Below are positions 9,749 to 19,884 of a stretch of 64,000 bases of DNA, piece by piece. The position numbers and the translations under genes are program-made. The stretch lies in assembly GCA_963835525.1 (NCBI GenBank), contig CAWIFM010000009.1, positions 615,545 to 679,544 of the forward strand, read 5' to 3'. The stretch is from DASSUW01 sp963835525. Lineage in GTDB: Bacteria > Actinomycetota > Thermoleophilia > Solirubrobacterales > Solirubrobacteraceae. The notes under the pieces were generated by a model. It saw only the letters and a list, made by a program, of their open reading frames with translations. It did no database searches and was not told the DNA's origin. How positions within the stretch are numbered: position 1 is the stretch's first letter; every line of letters begins with the position of its first letter.

Positions 9749-10758
9749 GAGGCCGGGTGCTCGCCTTCGTCGCGCTCTGCGTGGCCTGCGTGGTCGTCGC
9801 CGTCGGAGCCGTCGGCGCCGCGGCGCTGCGCACGCGCGACGTCGAGCGTGCGTCCGAGCGGGCGGCGGCCAAGGTCCGGCCGACCGTCTCGCGCCTGCTC
9901 TCCGAGGGCAAGCCGATCGTGCTGGTCCGCGACCTCGACCGCGACGACGCGGCGAACTACGGCCGGCTCGCCCTGGCGCCGCTCGAGGGCGACCGTCCCG
10001 GGGACCTGCTGCTCGCCGGCGAGACCTGCGAGCGCGTGGACTTCGCCGCCGGACACGGCCTCTGCCTCGGCACCGCGGATCCGACCGGCTTCAAGGCCAA
10101 GGTCCTCGACGGGCAGCTGCGCAAGGTCGGCTCCGTCAAGCTCGCCGGCGTCCCCAGCCGCACCCGCGTCTCCCCCGACGGCCGCTACGGCGCGGTCACC
10201 TCGTTCGTGACCGGGCACTCGTACGCGGACGTCGGCCAGTTCTCGACCGCGGCGACGATCATCGACCTCGAGCGCGGCAAGAAGCTCGCCGACCTCGAGA
10301 AGGACTTCGCGATCACCCTCCACGGCAAGCCCGCCACCGCGCGCGACCGCAACTTCTGGGGGGTCACGTTCTCCCGCGACGGGGACACGTTCTACGCGAC
10401 GATGGCCACCGGCGGGAAGACCTATCTGCTCAAGGCCAGCCTCAGCCGCCGCACCGCCACCGCGATCCACGAGAACGTGGAGTGCCCCGCGCTGTCGCCG
10501 GACGAGACGCGGATCGGCTACAAGAAGGCGGTCGGCCACGACCCGCCGGTCTGGCGGTTCCACGTGCTCGACCTGGCGACCGGCCGCGAGACGCCGCTGG
10601 CCGAGCAGGAGCCGCTCGACGACCAGATCGAGTGGCTCGACGACGACCATGTCCTCTATCGCTCCGGCGAGTCGACGTGGACCATGCCCGCGGACGGCAG
10701 TGGGAAGCCGGAGCGTTGGCTCGCGGGCGCCGATTCACCCGCCGTGGTCCGCGGGTAA
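9745..10758 (+). CDS. Membrane-anchored TolB/WD40-like beta-propeller protein
   Basis: This 337-residue protein has one N-terminal membrane segment (about residues 5-27, VLAFVALCVACVVVAVGAVG), so most of it probably lies outside the cytoplasm. The rest resembles PD40/TolB-type propeller blades: repeated units with SPDGRYGAV, FSRDGDTFYATMA, LSPDETRIGYKK and a final ADGSGKPERWL. No catalytic motif is visible. The start ATG 9745 overlaps the MFS stop, so it may work with that transporter. The family assignment rests on blade-like repeats only; the function is unknown. Confidence 0.7.
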   Translation: MRGRVLAFVALCVACVVVAVGAVGAAALRTRDVERASERAAAKVRPTVSRLLSEGKPIVLVRDLDRDDAANYGRLALAPLEGDRPGDLLLAGETCERVDFAAGHGLCLGTADPTGFKAKVLDGQLRKVGSVKLAGVPSRTRVSPDGRYGAVTSFVTGHSYADVGQFSTAATIIDLERGKKLADLEKDFAITLHGKPATARDRNFWGVTFSRDGDTFYATMATGGKTYLLKASLSRRTATAIHENVECPALSPDETRIGYKKAVGHDPPVWRFHVLDLATGRETPLAEQEPLDDQIEWLDDDHVLYRSGESTWTMPADGSGKPERWLAGADSPAVVRG

Positions 10759-10877
10759 AACGTGTGTGAACGCTATGCGGAGGTCCAGTTAGGGCTGGAG
10801 GAGCTCCGCCTCGCGTCTAGAATGGCGGCCCGTCCAGGGTAGGACGGACCACGAGCGAGCGAAAGGAGGCCGGGCCT

Positions 10878-12734
<1,857 letters not shown>

Positions 12735-12755
12735 TAGGGCGGCTGCGGCAAAAAG

Positions 12756-12780
12756 AAGACCCGGCCAATGGCCGGGTCTT
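12756..12780. terminator. 11-bp hairpin terminator between glmS and RiPP precursor 1
   Basis: AAGACCCGGCC - AAT - GGCCGGGTCTT is a perfect 11-bp stem with a 3-base loop. An A-rich run precedes it on the plus strand (12750-12754), so transcripts read on the minus strand (precursor 1) meet a U-tract just after the stem. On the plus strand the hairpin also follows glmS but lacks a U-run. It is best read as the intrinsic terminator of precursor 1 and may be bidirectional. Confidence 0.8.
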
Positions 12781-12796
12781 GCAATTTCGATTCAGC

Positions 12797-12961
12797 TCAC
12801 GACGAGCAGTTGGCGATCGGGATCCGGTTCCAATAGTCCGGCTTGCCCAGCGTCTTGTTGAAGAAGCAGAAGTCGCCTGTGAGCGTCAGCTCGTGGAGCG
12901 TGCCGAGCACATGAAGCTTCGGGGGTTCGTATGCCGGCTCGTTGACCTCGCCGTGCGTCAT
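12797..12961 (-). CDS. Lasso-like RiPP precursor peptide 1
   Basis: This small 54-codon gene has ATG 12961 and a strong Shine-Dalgarno (AGGAAGG, 12968-12974) six bases upstream. Residues 11-26 are YEPPKLHVLGTLHELT, a perfect match to the lasso leader rule Y-x2-P-x-L-x3-G-x5-T that binds the B1/RRE protein. By analogy cleavage would follow Leu27, giving a 27-residue core. The core has Asp at 3 and 15, Cys at 5, three Phe at 4, 6 and 7, and the tail IANCSS. It has no Asp/Glu at core 7-9, so a classical lasso ring is not predicted. It diverges from the HprK-like kinase gene, which suggests a shared promoter region, and is followed by a strong terminator. The leader assignment is firm; the product is inference. 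Confidence 0.85.
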   Translation of the reverse strand: MTHGEVNEPAYEPPKLHVLGTLHELTLTGDFCFFNKTLGKPDYWNRIPIANCSS

Positions 12962-13097
12962 ACAGTGCCTTCCTGGCGTGATGATCCGCTGAAGCGTAAT
13001 CGAGTTGTGACGTCATGAACACTGGCCAGGCGGCTAGTTCCTGCGCGGCGCCTACGGTCTCAGGCTCTCCGGCCTCGAGGCGGCGGCGGAGCTGCTG

Positions 13098-13875
13098 GTG
13101 CCCGTGAGCGAGACGGCGCCGGCGTACGAGATCGAGTCGGAGGTCGGCCGCCCGGCGCCGGACCCGGAGTACGTCGACGACGACCGGGGCGAGCTGCTGC
13201 TGCGCAGCGGCGGCCGGATCCTGATCGACCGCACGGCGGGGCGCGTGTCGTTCGTGGTGCCGCACGAGGTGCGCCCGGACGAGCTCGTGCATCCCTATCT
13301 GGCGCCCGCGGCAGCGGTGATCGGCCGCTGGCACGGCCGCGAGAGCATCCACGCGGGAGCCTTCGCGGTCGACGGCGACGTCTGGGGCCTCGTCGGCGAG
13401 CGCGAGGCGGGCAAGAGCTCCACCCTCGCCTGGCTGGCGCAGGCCGGCGTCGACGTGCTGTGCGACGACATGCTCGTGATCGACGGCCGGACGCCGTTCC
13501 GCGGCCCGCGCTCGATCGACCTCCGCGCCGACGCCGCCGAGCGGTTCGAGGGCGGCGAGGCGATCGGCGTGACCGGCGCGCGCGAGCGCTGGCGGCTGCG
13601 GCTCGACCAGGCTCCCGACGGTCAGACGCTGGCGGGCTTGCTCCTGCTGACCTGGGGCGACCGCGTCGAGGTCCGCGCGCTCGGCGCGAGCGAGCGCCTC
13701 GCAGCGGCTCGTCCCGCAGCGCGGCGTGCGCCTGGAGCCCACGCGCGTCGAGGCGCTGCTCGACCTCGCCTCGCTGCCGGCCTTGGAGCTCAGCCGGCCG
13801 CGGAGCTGGGCATCGCTGCCGGAGGCGGGGAAGCGGCTGCTCGAACTCGCGTCCACACCGACTGCAGGAGCGTGA
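13098..13875 (+). CDS. HprK-like kinase of the RiPP locus (one frameshift)
   Basis: The protein resembles HPr kinase/phosphorylase relatives found in some lasso clusters. It has a P-loop LVGEREAGKSSTLAWLA (about residues 94-110) and a DVLCDDMLVID stretch in the position of the HprK acidic motif. In paeninodin-type clusters such kinases phosphorylate the C-terminal Ser of the precursor; both precursors here end in Cys-Ser-Ser, so the same job is plausible. The GTG 13098 start is conservative: in-frame codons from 13038 read GAYGLRLSGLEAAAELL, which looks like a real N-terminus, but TAG 13035 blocks further extension. One extra base near 13702 shifts the frame; continuing in the next frame gives PQRGVRLEPTRVEALLDLAS and a stop at 13875. 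Its last 86 bases overlap the opposing cyclase gene. Confidence 0.78.
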
Positions 13876-14979
13876 TGGTCTGGGTGTCGGGCTGCGGCTC
13901 CGACCACAGCTGCGCGCAGCACGTCGACGTCGACGAGCTGAGGGTCGACGCCCTCGCCGTCCCAGCTGAGCCGCGAGCGCCCGGCTGGCGTCGGCCCCAC
14001 AGCACCTGGGCGAAGTGCGCCTTGGTCGAGCGGCGCAGCACCTCGGCCGGGAGCAGGTCGCCGACCAGGTCGTCCATCGCCTGGGATCGCGACCGGTGCC
14101 GGCGGGCGGGCGGCAGCGCCGCGAGCGCGGCCAGGAAGCGCGGATCGTGGAGCGGATGCGCGATCGCGACGTCGTGGTCGGCGGCGAGCGCCGCGAGGCC
14201 CGCGAGGCCGTGCTGGAGGGCCGGCGAGCCCAGCAGGTGGCGGTAGCGGTCCTCCCAGCGCAGCGGCTCGCCGACCGCGTCGGCCGCGACCCACCGCTCG
14301 ACCAGGCGGCGCGCCTCGGGGCGCGGCCAGGGGAAGAGGTCGGGAAGGCGGCGCCGGACGAGCTCGCTGCTTGACGGCCGCGGGCGCCAGCGCGAACCCG
14401 ACGCGCCGCACGTCGCGCGGCTCGGGTCGCACGCGGCCGCGCAGGACGTCGCGCACGCGCGCCCAGCTCGAGTCGGACGAGCGCCTCGTCGCCGCCGATG
14501 CCGGTCAGCACCGAGCCGCCGGCGGCCGCCTCGAAGATCGGGGCGTGGAAGTACGTGTTGCACGGCCAGAGCAGGCCGTGCCGCTCGATGACCGCCGTCG
14601 CGACCGGGCCGATCGCGTCGAGCTCGCCCGCGAGCTCGATCCGGACCCAGTCGCCGAGCCCCAGGTGGGCGACGACCTGCTCCTGCCAGGCGGCCTCGTC
14701 GCTGCCCGACGCCGACGGGAAGCGGTGGGTGACCGGCACGGGAGCCGGCAGGCCCTCGCGGCGGGCGAGGGCCGTCGCGACGGCCAGCACGGCTGAGGAG
14801 TCGCGGCCGCCGGAGAAGCTGACGAGGCAGGGGCCGCGGCGCAGCGCGGGAAGGATCGCGCTCTCGAGCGCGGCGCGCGGGGCCGTGCCGGGCGGCAGCG
14901 ACGGCAGGGCGGGCAGGGGCGCGCGGCCCGGCAGCGGGAGGCCGGCGGCGAGCTCGAGCGGCGAGAGCGGGACCGGCAT
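13790..14979 (-). CDS. Asparagine synthetase-like cyclase 1 (lasso C homologue, short form; frameshifted)
   Basis: Lasso C proteins adenylate a precursor Asp/Glu and form the macrolactam. Here the ATP-pyrophosphatase motif LVSFSGGRDSSAVLAVA lies about 55 residues from the start and GSVLTGIGGDEAL follows. Later pieces are LHDPRFLAALAALPPARRHR, AEVLRRSTKAHFAQVLWG, a WDGEGVDPQLVD segment and TITLLQSVW near the end. Total length is only about 395 residues: the N-terminal glutaminase-like domain usual in lasso C and AsnB is absent. ATG 14979 lies two bases after the B2 stop, so the two are coupled. Frame switches occur near 14480, 14370 and 14000. A second, similar copy lies at 18658. Confidence 0.8.
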
Positions 14980-14981
14980 GA

Positions 14982-15386
14982 TCAGGAGGTCGGCGCGGGC
15001 AGGCGGTGGATGACCTCGAAGACGCCGGGCGGCGCGTCCGGCATCGTCTCCAGCCAGGCGTGGGCGCGGAAGTCGTCGCCCGCTCCGCTGACGCCGATCA
15101 CGACGTCGGCGGGACGCGCCGTGCTCGGCGTCCCAGCGCTGGAGCACCAGCGCGCGTTCTAGGCACGAGTGCTCGCGCGCGCCGGACGACGGCCAGCACG
15201 CCCGCGACGCGCCGAGGCCGGCAGCCGCGGCGGCGGGGCGACGTCCGCGCCCTGGAGCCCGTGAGCGGCGAGGTTGCGGCGCGCCCGCCGCAGCGCCACG
15301 AGCGCCCACGCTCGCGGCGCGGAGGTTCGCCGGCCTGAGGAGCCGGAGCGCGCGACGGGCGCGGGCGAGCGCATGTCGAGGCCCAT
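14982..15386 (-). CDS. Lasso peptide B2-like (transglutaminase-fold) leader protease (frameshifted)
   Basis: B2 proteins cut the leader peptide using a Cys-His-Asp triad on a transglutaminase fold. The reconstructed protein of about 134 residues carries the hallmark HSCLERALVLQRWDAEHG (catalytic Cys), then DVVIGVSGAG and DFRAHAWLETMPD (catalytic His and a candidate Asp), ending in FEVIHRLPAPTS. The N-terminal half reads LRLLRPANLRAASVGA then ALRRARRNLAAHGLQGADV. It starts at ATG 15386, or 15374. Single-base indels near 15300, 15200 and 15120 break the frame. This is the only B2 in the window, so it presumably processes both precursors. Confidence 0.78.
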
Positions 15387-15436
15387 GGCCGCGACTGTAG
15401 TCGCGCGCGAGGGCGGCTCACCTAGACCTCTGGCCA

Positions 15437-15457
15437 GCCGGAGGGGCTTCCTCCGGC
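15437..15457. other. Hairpin in the divergent B2 / ABC transporter intergenic region
   Basis: GCCGGAGG-GGCTT-CCTCCGGC is a perfect 8-bp inverted repeat, 51 bases upstream of the B2 start and 67 bases upstream of the ABC start. It sits between a CCTAGAC half-site (15421-15427) and the full dyad at 15471. Its role is unknown; it could be a second operator or an mRNA leader hairpin. Confidence 0.35.
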
Positions 15458-15470
15458 GCCCGGCAGCGGG

Positions 15471-15488
15471 CCTAGACGATCGGCTAAC
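15471..15488. promoter_or_regulatory. 18-bp dyad operator candidate, RiPP transport operon
   Basis: CCTAGACGATCGGCTAAC matches the 18-bp dyads at 44078 and 35035 (shared pattern CCT-x2-x-CG-A-Y-CG-G-CTA). It lies 36-53 bases upstream of the ABC ATPase start and 85-102 bases upstream of the divergent B2 start, where a regulator could control both sides. The sequence match is seen directly; the operator function is inference. Confidence 0.5.
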
Positions 15489-15523
15489 CGGGGTGCCCGG
15501 GCCGGGCTTACTCTGGCCCTCAT

Positions 15524-16530
15524 GCAGGTCGTCACCGTGGGTCCGATAGGGCGCCGTCGTCGCTGTCGCGCGCGGCGACCTGGTCCGCCGTCGAGGTCGA
15601 CGACCTCCACCGCAGCTTCGGCGCCGTCGAGGCGCTGCGCGGGGTGAGTCTTGAGGTGGCGCGCGGCGAGATCCACGCGCTGCTCGGCCCCAACGGCGCG
15701 GGCAAGACGACGCTGATGCGGTCCTGTCCGGGCTGGTCGACGCCGGACGCGGGCTCCGCCATACGTGCTCGACCGCCGGGCCGGTCGCTCGCGCGAGCTG
15801 CGCGAGCTACATCGGCTTCGTGCCGTCCGGCGACCGCTCGTTCTACCTGCGGCTTTCGGGCCTGCGAGAACCTCGTCTTCTTCGCGCGCATGCACGGGAT
15901 GCGGGCGCCGCGCGGCGCGTGCGCGCGCCGACGAGCTGCTGGAGGCCGTCGGGCTTTCCGACGCGGCGCGGCGGCCGGTCAACACGTACTCGCACGGCAT
16001 GCAGAAGCGGCTCTCGTTCGCGCGCGCGCTGATCCACGAGCCTGCCGTGCTGCTGGTCGACGAGGCGACGCACGACCTCGACCCGGTGGTCGCCGAGCAG
16101 GTCCGCGAGCCTCACCGCTGACGCGCGCGCGCGCGGCGCCGCGGTCCTGTGGGCGACCCAGCGGATCGAGGAGCTTGCCGGCTTCGCCGATCGCGTCACG
16201 GTGCTCGACCGCGGTGTCGTCTGCTTCGAGGGGTCGGTCGCCGAGCTCGCCGCGCAGGGCGGCGGCGACCGCCACGTCGTCGGGCTCGGCCCGCGCACCA
16301 CCGCCCCGCTGTCGGCGCTCGACGCGGCGCTGGGCTCGCTCGGCCGCCTGCAGCCCGCGGCCGGCCGCGACGGCGCCCACGCGACGCTCGTCTCGCTGGC
16401 GCCGGGCGTGACGCTCGGCGTCGCGCTCGCCGTGCTCATGGACGCCGGCGCCGAGCTGGTCAGCTGCCGCGACGAGCGGCCGCCGATCGAGCGCGCGTTC
16501 CTGGCCGTCACGGGGGAGCGGGCAGCATGA
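15524..16530 (+). CDS. ABC transporter ATP-binding protein, ABC-2 exporter type (frameshifted)
   Basis: The reconstructed protein is a NatA/ABC-2-type ATPase. It shows AVEVDDLHRSFGAVEALRG, Walker A LLGPNGAGKTTLM, a signature region NTYSHGMQKRLSFARAL and Walker B AVLLVDEATHDLDP (Ala-Thr-His-Asp where Pro-Thr-Thr-Gly is usual), followed by a C-terminal domain from 16201 (VLDRGVVCFEGSVAEL). I start it at ATG 15524, which needs one indel near 15547. Further indels fall near 15722, 15762, 15810, 15862, 15920 and 16107. Its stop overlaps the permease start (ATGA). With the permease it would power export of the mature peptide(s). Confidence 0.8.
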
Positions 16531-17357
16531 GCGTGCTCGTCGCCGAGGTCCGCAAGGTGCCGCGCGTTCCTGCGCCGCGACCTGCTCGTGATGCTCTCCT
16601 ACCGGGTGGCCTTCATCGGCGACCTTCTCGCCATCGCGGTGCAGGCGGCGATGTTCGCCTTCGTCGCCAAGCTCGTCGACCCCGCCGACGCTGCCCACCT
16701 ACAACGGCGTGCAGGCCGGCTACTTCGAGTTCGTGATGGTCGGCGTCGTGATCGCGACGGTCGAGCGGCCTGCTGCTCCAGAGGGTCGCCTCGGCGATCC
16801 GCCAGGAGCAGATGATGGGCACGCTCGAGGCGCTGCTGGTCACGCCGACGTCGCCGACCACGGTCCAGACCGGCTCGGTGGCTTTCGATTTGCTGTTCAT
16901 CCCGATCCGGATGGCCGTGCTCCTGCCGTGGTGGTCGCTCGACGCTCGGGCTCGCCTTCGACGCCAGCGGCGTCCTGCCCGGCCCTCGTGCTGCTCGCCG
17001 CCTTCGTGCCGTTCGTCTGGGGGCTCGGCCTGGTGGCCGCCGCCGCGATCGTGACCTTCCGCCGCGGCGAGCGGCGTGGTCGGCGTCGGCGATGAGCCTC
17101 CTCGGCCTGGTGTCCGGCGCCTTCTTCCCGCTGGCGCTGCTGCCCGGTCTGGCTGAGACGGCTGGCCGAGGCCAACCCGGTGGCGATCGCGATAGAGGGC
17201 ACGCGCGAGGCGCTGATCGGCGGGTCCGGCTGGGAGGGCATCGCGCCTCGAGCTGGTGCTCGTGCCGCTGTCGGCGGCCGCGCTGTTCGCCGGCGTCGTG
17301 GCGTTCCGCGCCGCGCTGGCGCGCGAGCACCGGCGCGGGACGCTGGGGCTGTACTGA
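16527..17357 (+). CDS. ABC-2 type transporter permease (frameshifted)
   Basis: The reconstructed membrane protein of about 275 residues has six hydrophobic segments, as in ABC-2 permeases. Pieces include LLVMLSYRVAFIGDLLAIAV, AAMFAFVAKLVDP, QEQMMGTLEALLVTPTSP (the conserved cytosolic loop after TM2), SVAFDLLFIPIRMAVLL, MSLLGLVSGAFFPLALLPG and NPVAIAIEGTREALIGG, with the end at GTLGLY. It overlaps the ATPase gene by four bases and ends two bases before the nucleotidyltransferase, so it belongs to one operon. Indels occur near 16565, 16690, 16770, 16940, 17085, 17160 and 17250. Confidence 0.8.
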
Positions 17358-17359
17358 CG

Positions 17360-18400
17360 ATGTGGGACCGGATCGACAGCCCTGCTCGAGAGTGCGCCGA
17401 GCGAGGACGCGCTGCGGCTGCATCGCGTCGAGCTGCTGGAGGCGCGCCGGCGCCGGCAGGCCGGGCTGGACGCCGGCGCCTGGCGGCGACGAGGGCCTCG
17501 GCGCGGCGGGCGACCTCGCCGCTGACCCCGCTGCTCACGCGCGTCCGCGACGTCGTGGGACGGGCCGCTGGTTGCTCATCAAGGGGCCCGAGGTGGCGCT
17601 CGACTACCCGGGCCCGCGGCTGCGGCGCGTTCCGCGACCTCGACCTCCTGACGGACGACGCCGAGCGCGCGCAGGCCGCGCTGCTCGCCGCCGGCTTCGG
17701 GAGGTCGACGACCCCGAGAACTACCGCGACATCCACCATCTGCGGCCGCTGTGGTGGCCCGGGCTGCCGCTCGTCGTCGAGCTGCACAGCCGGCCGAAGT
17801 GGCCGGACGGCCTCGCAGCCGCCGCCGACCGCGGAGCTGCTCGGCCGCCGCCGTGCCGGGGCGGCTCGGCGCCGGCGTTGACGCCCTGGCGCCCGGCGCA
17901 CCACACGCTGATCGCTCGCCGCGCACGCGTGGGCGCACGAGCCGCTGGGCCGGCTCGGGCAACCTCGTCGACGTCGCCGTGGCCGCGCCAGCTGAGCGAC
18001 CCCGAAGCGGTCGCCGCGCTGGCGCGCCGTCTGGGGCTGCGCGCGCATGTGGCGCACGACGCGCGCCGCCGTCCGCGCGGTGCTCGAGGGCGAGGGCCGC
18101 TCCGCCGGCGCTCGCCGTCTGGGCGCGCCACCTCGGCGCCGTGCGCGAGCGCACGGTGTTCGAGTGGCACGTCAAGGAGTTGCTGGCGCCGCTCTGGGGC
18201 GTGCCGCCGGCACCGCGCGGGGGCGCGTCGTGCGCGGAGCTGACGGGGTCGATCGCCGGCCGCGAGGGGCCGAGCCGTGGCGCGCGAAGCTGCGCCGCGC
18301 CTCGCGGCGGCGCTGGGCAATGCGGGCATGGCCCGATCGGATCACGACCTCGTGCTGGAGCGCGGGCCTGGGGAGAGACCACGACCAGGAGGCGGGGTGA
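17360..18400 (+). CDS. Nucleotidyltransferase-family protein of the RiPP locus (NTP_transf_5-like; frameshifted)
   Basis: The middle of the protein matches the nucleotidyltransferase family often seen in lasso-type clusters: VLIKGPEVALDYPGPRLR, then FRDLDLLTDDAERAQAALLA with the DxD metal-binding pair, then HLRPLWWPGLPLVVELHSR. A helical C-terminal half follows (HHTLIAAHAWAHEPLGRL, QLSDPEAVAALARRLGLRA, ERTVFEWHVKELL). Members are thought to modify a peptide or carrier by transferring a nucleotidyl group, but the substrate here is unknown. ATG 17360 is two bases after the permease stop, and the TGA at 18398-18400 overlaps the B1 start. Indels are frequent (about 17385, 17475, 17562, 17622, 17705, 17830, 17900, 17955, 18055). 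Confidence 0.72.
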
Positions 18401-18661
18401 CGGAGCTGAGACTGCGCGAGAAAGCAAGTGCACTGGCGGGAGGTCGACGGCGAGGTGATCGCGCTCGAGGCGCGCGGCTCGACCTATCTGGCCGCGAACG
18501 CGGCCGGGACCGTGCTATGGCGCGCGCTGGCCGAGGGCACGACGCGTGAAGGGCTGGCCGACGAGCTCGTGCGCGCGTACGGGATCGATCGCGCCCGCGC
18601 GGCGGCCGACGCCGAGAGCTTCGTCGCGGCGCTGGTCGAGCAGGGCCTGCTGGCGGGGTGA
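18397..18661 (+). CDS. PqqD-family RiPP recognition element protein (lasso B1; one frameshift)
   Basis: B1 proteins bind the leader motif and hand the precursor to B2 and C. The protein of about 87 residues reads VTELRLREKA, then, after removing one extra A near 18427, VHWREVDGEVIALEARG, STYLAANAAGTVLWRAL, EGTTREGLADELVRAYG and a last helix ESFVAALVEQGLLAG: a typical PqqD/RRE winged-helix. GTG 18397 has an AGGAGG four bases upstream (18387-18392) and overlaps the previous stop (GTGA). A frame-intact but shorter version would start at GTG 18428. The stop overlaps the cyclase 2 start (GTGA). It is the only B1 in the window and matches the Tyr/Pro/Leu/Gly/Thr leaders of both precursors. Confidence 0.85.
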
Positions 18662-19834
18662 GCCTCGAGCCCCTCGAGCTCGCCCTGGGCCTGCCGGTCG
18701 GCGCGGACGCGCCGAGCGCCATCGCCGCGAGCGGTCCCGCCGACCCGCTCGCCGCGCTCGAGGCGGCCGTGCTCGAGGCGCTGCGGCGCCCGCCCTGCCT
18801 GGTGAGCTTCTCCGGCGGGCGCGACTCGTCGGCCGTGCTCGCCGTCGCCGTGCGCGTCGCGCGCCGCGAGGGCCTGCCGGACCCCGTCCCCGCCAGCATC
18901 CGCGCCCGCGGCGCGCCCGCCGCGCAGGAGTCGCGCTGGCAGGAGCTCGTCGTGCGTCATCTCGGCATCGGCGACTGGCTGCGGCCCGAGTTCGACGACG
19001 AGCTCGACCTGGTCGGCCCGGTGGCCGCCGAGGCGCTGCGCCGGCACGGCCTCCTGTGGCCGTTCAACGCCCACTTCCACCTCCCCCTGCTCGAGGCGGC
19101 GCGCGGCGGCTCGCTGCTGACCGGGATCGGCGGCGACGAGCTGTTCCGCTCCGCCGCGAGCCCGCGGGCGGCCGCCGTCCTCAGCGGCCGCGCTTCGCCC
19201 CGCGGCCGCCGACGCGCGCCGCACCGTCGCCTACCTGGCGCCGGCGGCGGCGAGGCGGCGCTGGCACGGGCGCCGCCGGCCGGAGGGACTCCACCCCTGG
19301 CTCACGAGCGCCGGCGACGCCGCGGGGCGTCGCGCGCTGGCCGTCTGGGAGGCGGCCGAGCCGCGTCGCCTGCGCGCGCGCATGAGCCACGTTCGCGCCG
19401 TCCGCTACCTGGGGATCGGAACGGCGAGCCTGACGCTCCTCGCGCGCGACAGCGCCGCGGCGATCCACCATCCGCTGCTGGAGCCGGCCGTATGGGCGGC
19501 TGTGGCCCGCTCCGCGCCGGTGGGCGGCCATCTCGACCGCACCCGGGCGATGACCGCCGTGTTCGGCCCGCTGCTCCCGGGCGAGCTGCTCGCGCGCAAG
19601 GACAAGGCCGCGTTCGACGAGGTCTTCTTCCACGACCACAGCCGCGAGTTCGCGGCGGCCTGGGACGGATCCGGCGTGCCCGGCGAGCTGGTCGACGCCG
19701 GGGCGCTGCGCGGCCACTGGAGCGGCGGCGCGCCCAAAGCGCAGTCCTTTTCATTACTTCAGGCCGCGTGGCTCGCCTCCGAGCGGGCCGAACCTACACC
19801 ATTGCGGGGTTCCCATCCCGGCGCTCACGCATGA
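18658..19834 (+). CDS. Asparagine synthetase-like cyclase 2 (lasso C homologue, short form; one frameshift)
   Basis: Clearly paralogous to the minus-strand copy at 13790-14979. It opens SLEPLELALGLPVGADAP, then CLVSFSGGRDSSAVLAVAV (ATP-PPi loop), HGLLWPFNAHFHLPLLEAA, LLTGIGGDELF, and later ARKDKAAFDEVFFHDHSREF, AAWDGSGVPGELVDAGAL and SFSLLQAAWLA. Length is about 390 residues, again without the N-terminal glutaminase-like domain. One indel near 19200 separates the halves; reading on gives ARRTVAYLAPAAARRRWHG. The stretch PASIRARGAPAAQES looks locally garbled and may hide a compensated indel. It starts at GTG 18658 inside the B1 stop, and precursor 2 follows 50 bases after its stop. Confidence 0.85.
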
Positions 19835-19884
19835 CACTTCCTCGTGGCTGCACCAGTAGCCATTGCCGGAAAGGAGAGCCAGCG

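Noticed and set aside
12735..12780. A transcript end for glmS only
   Set aside because: The hairpin has its A/U tract on the side that serves minus-strand transcription, so it fits precursor 1 better; I kept it as possibly bidirectional.
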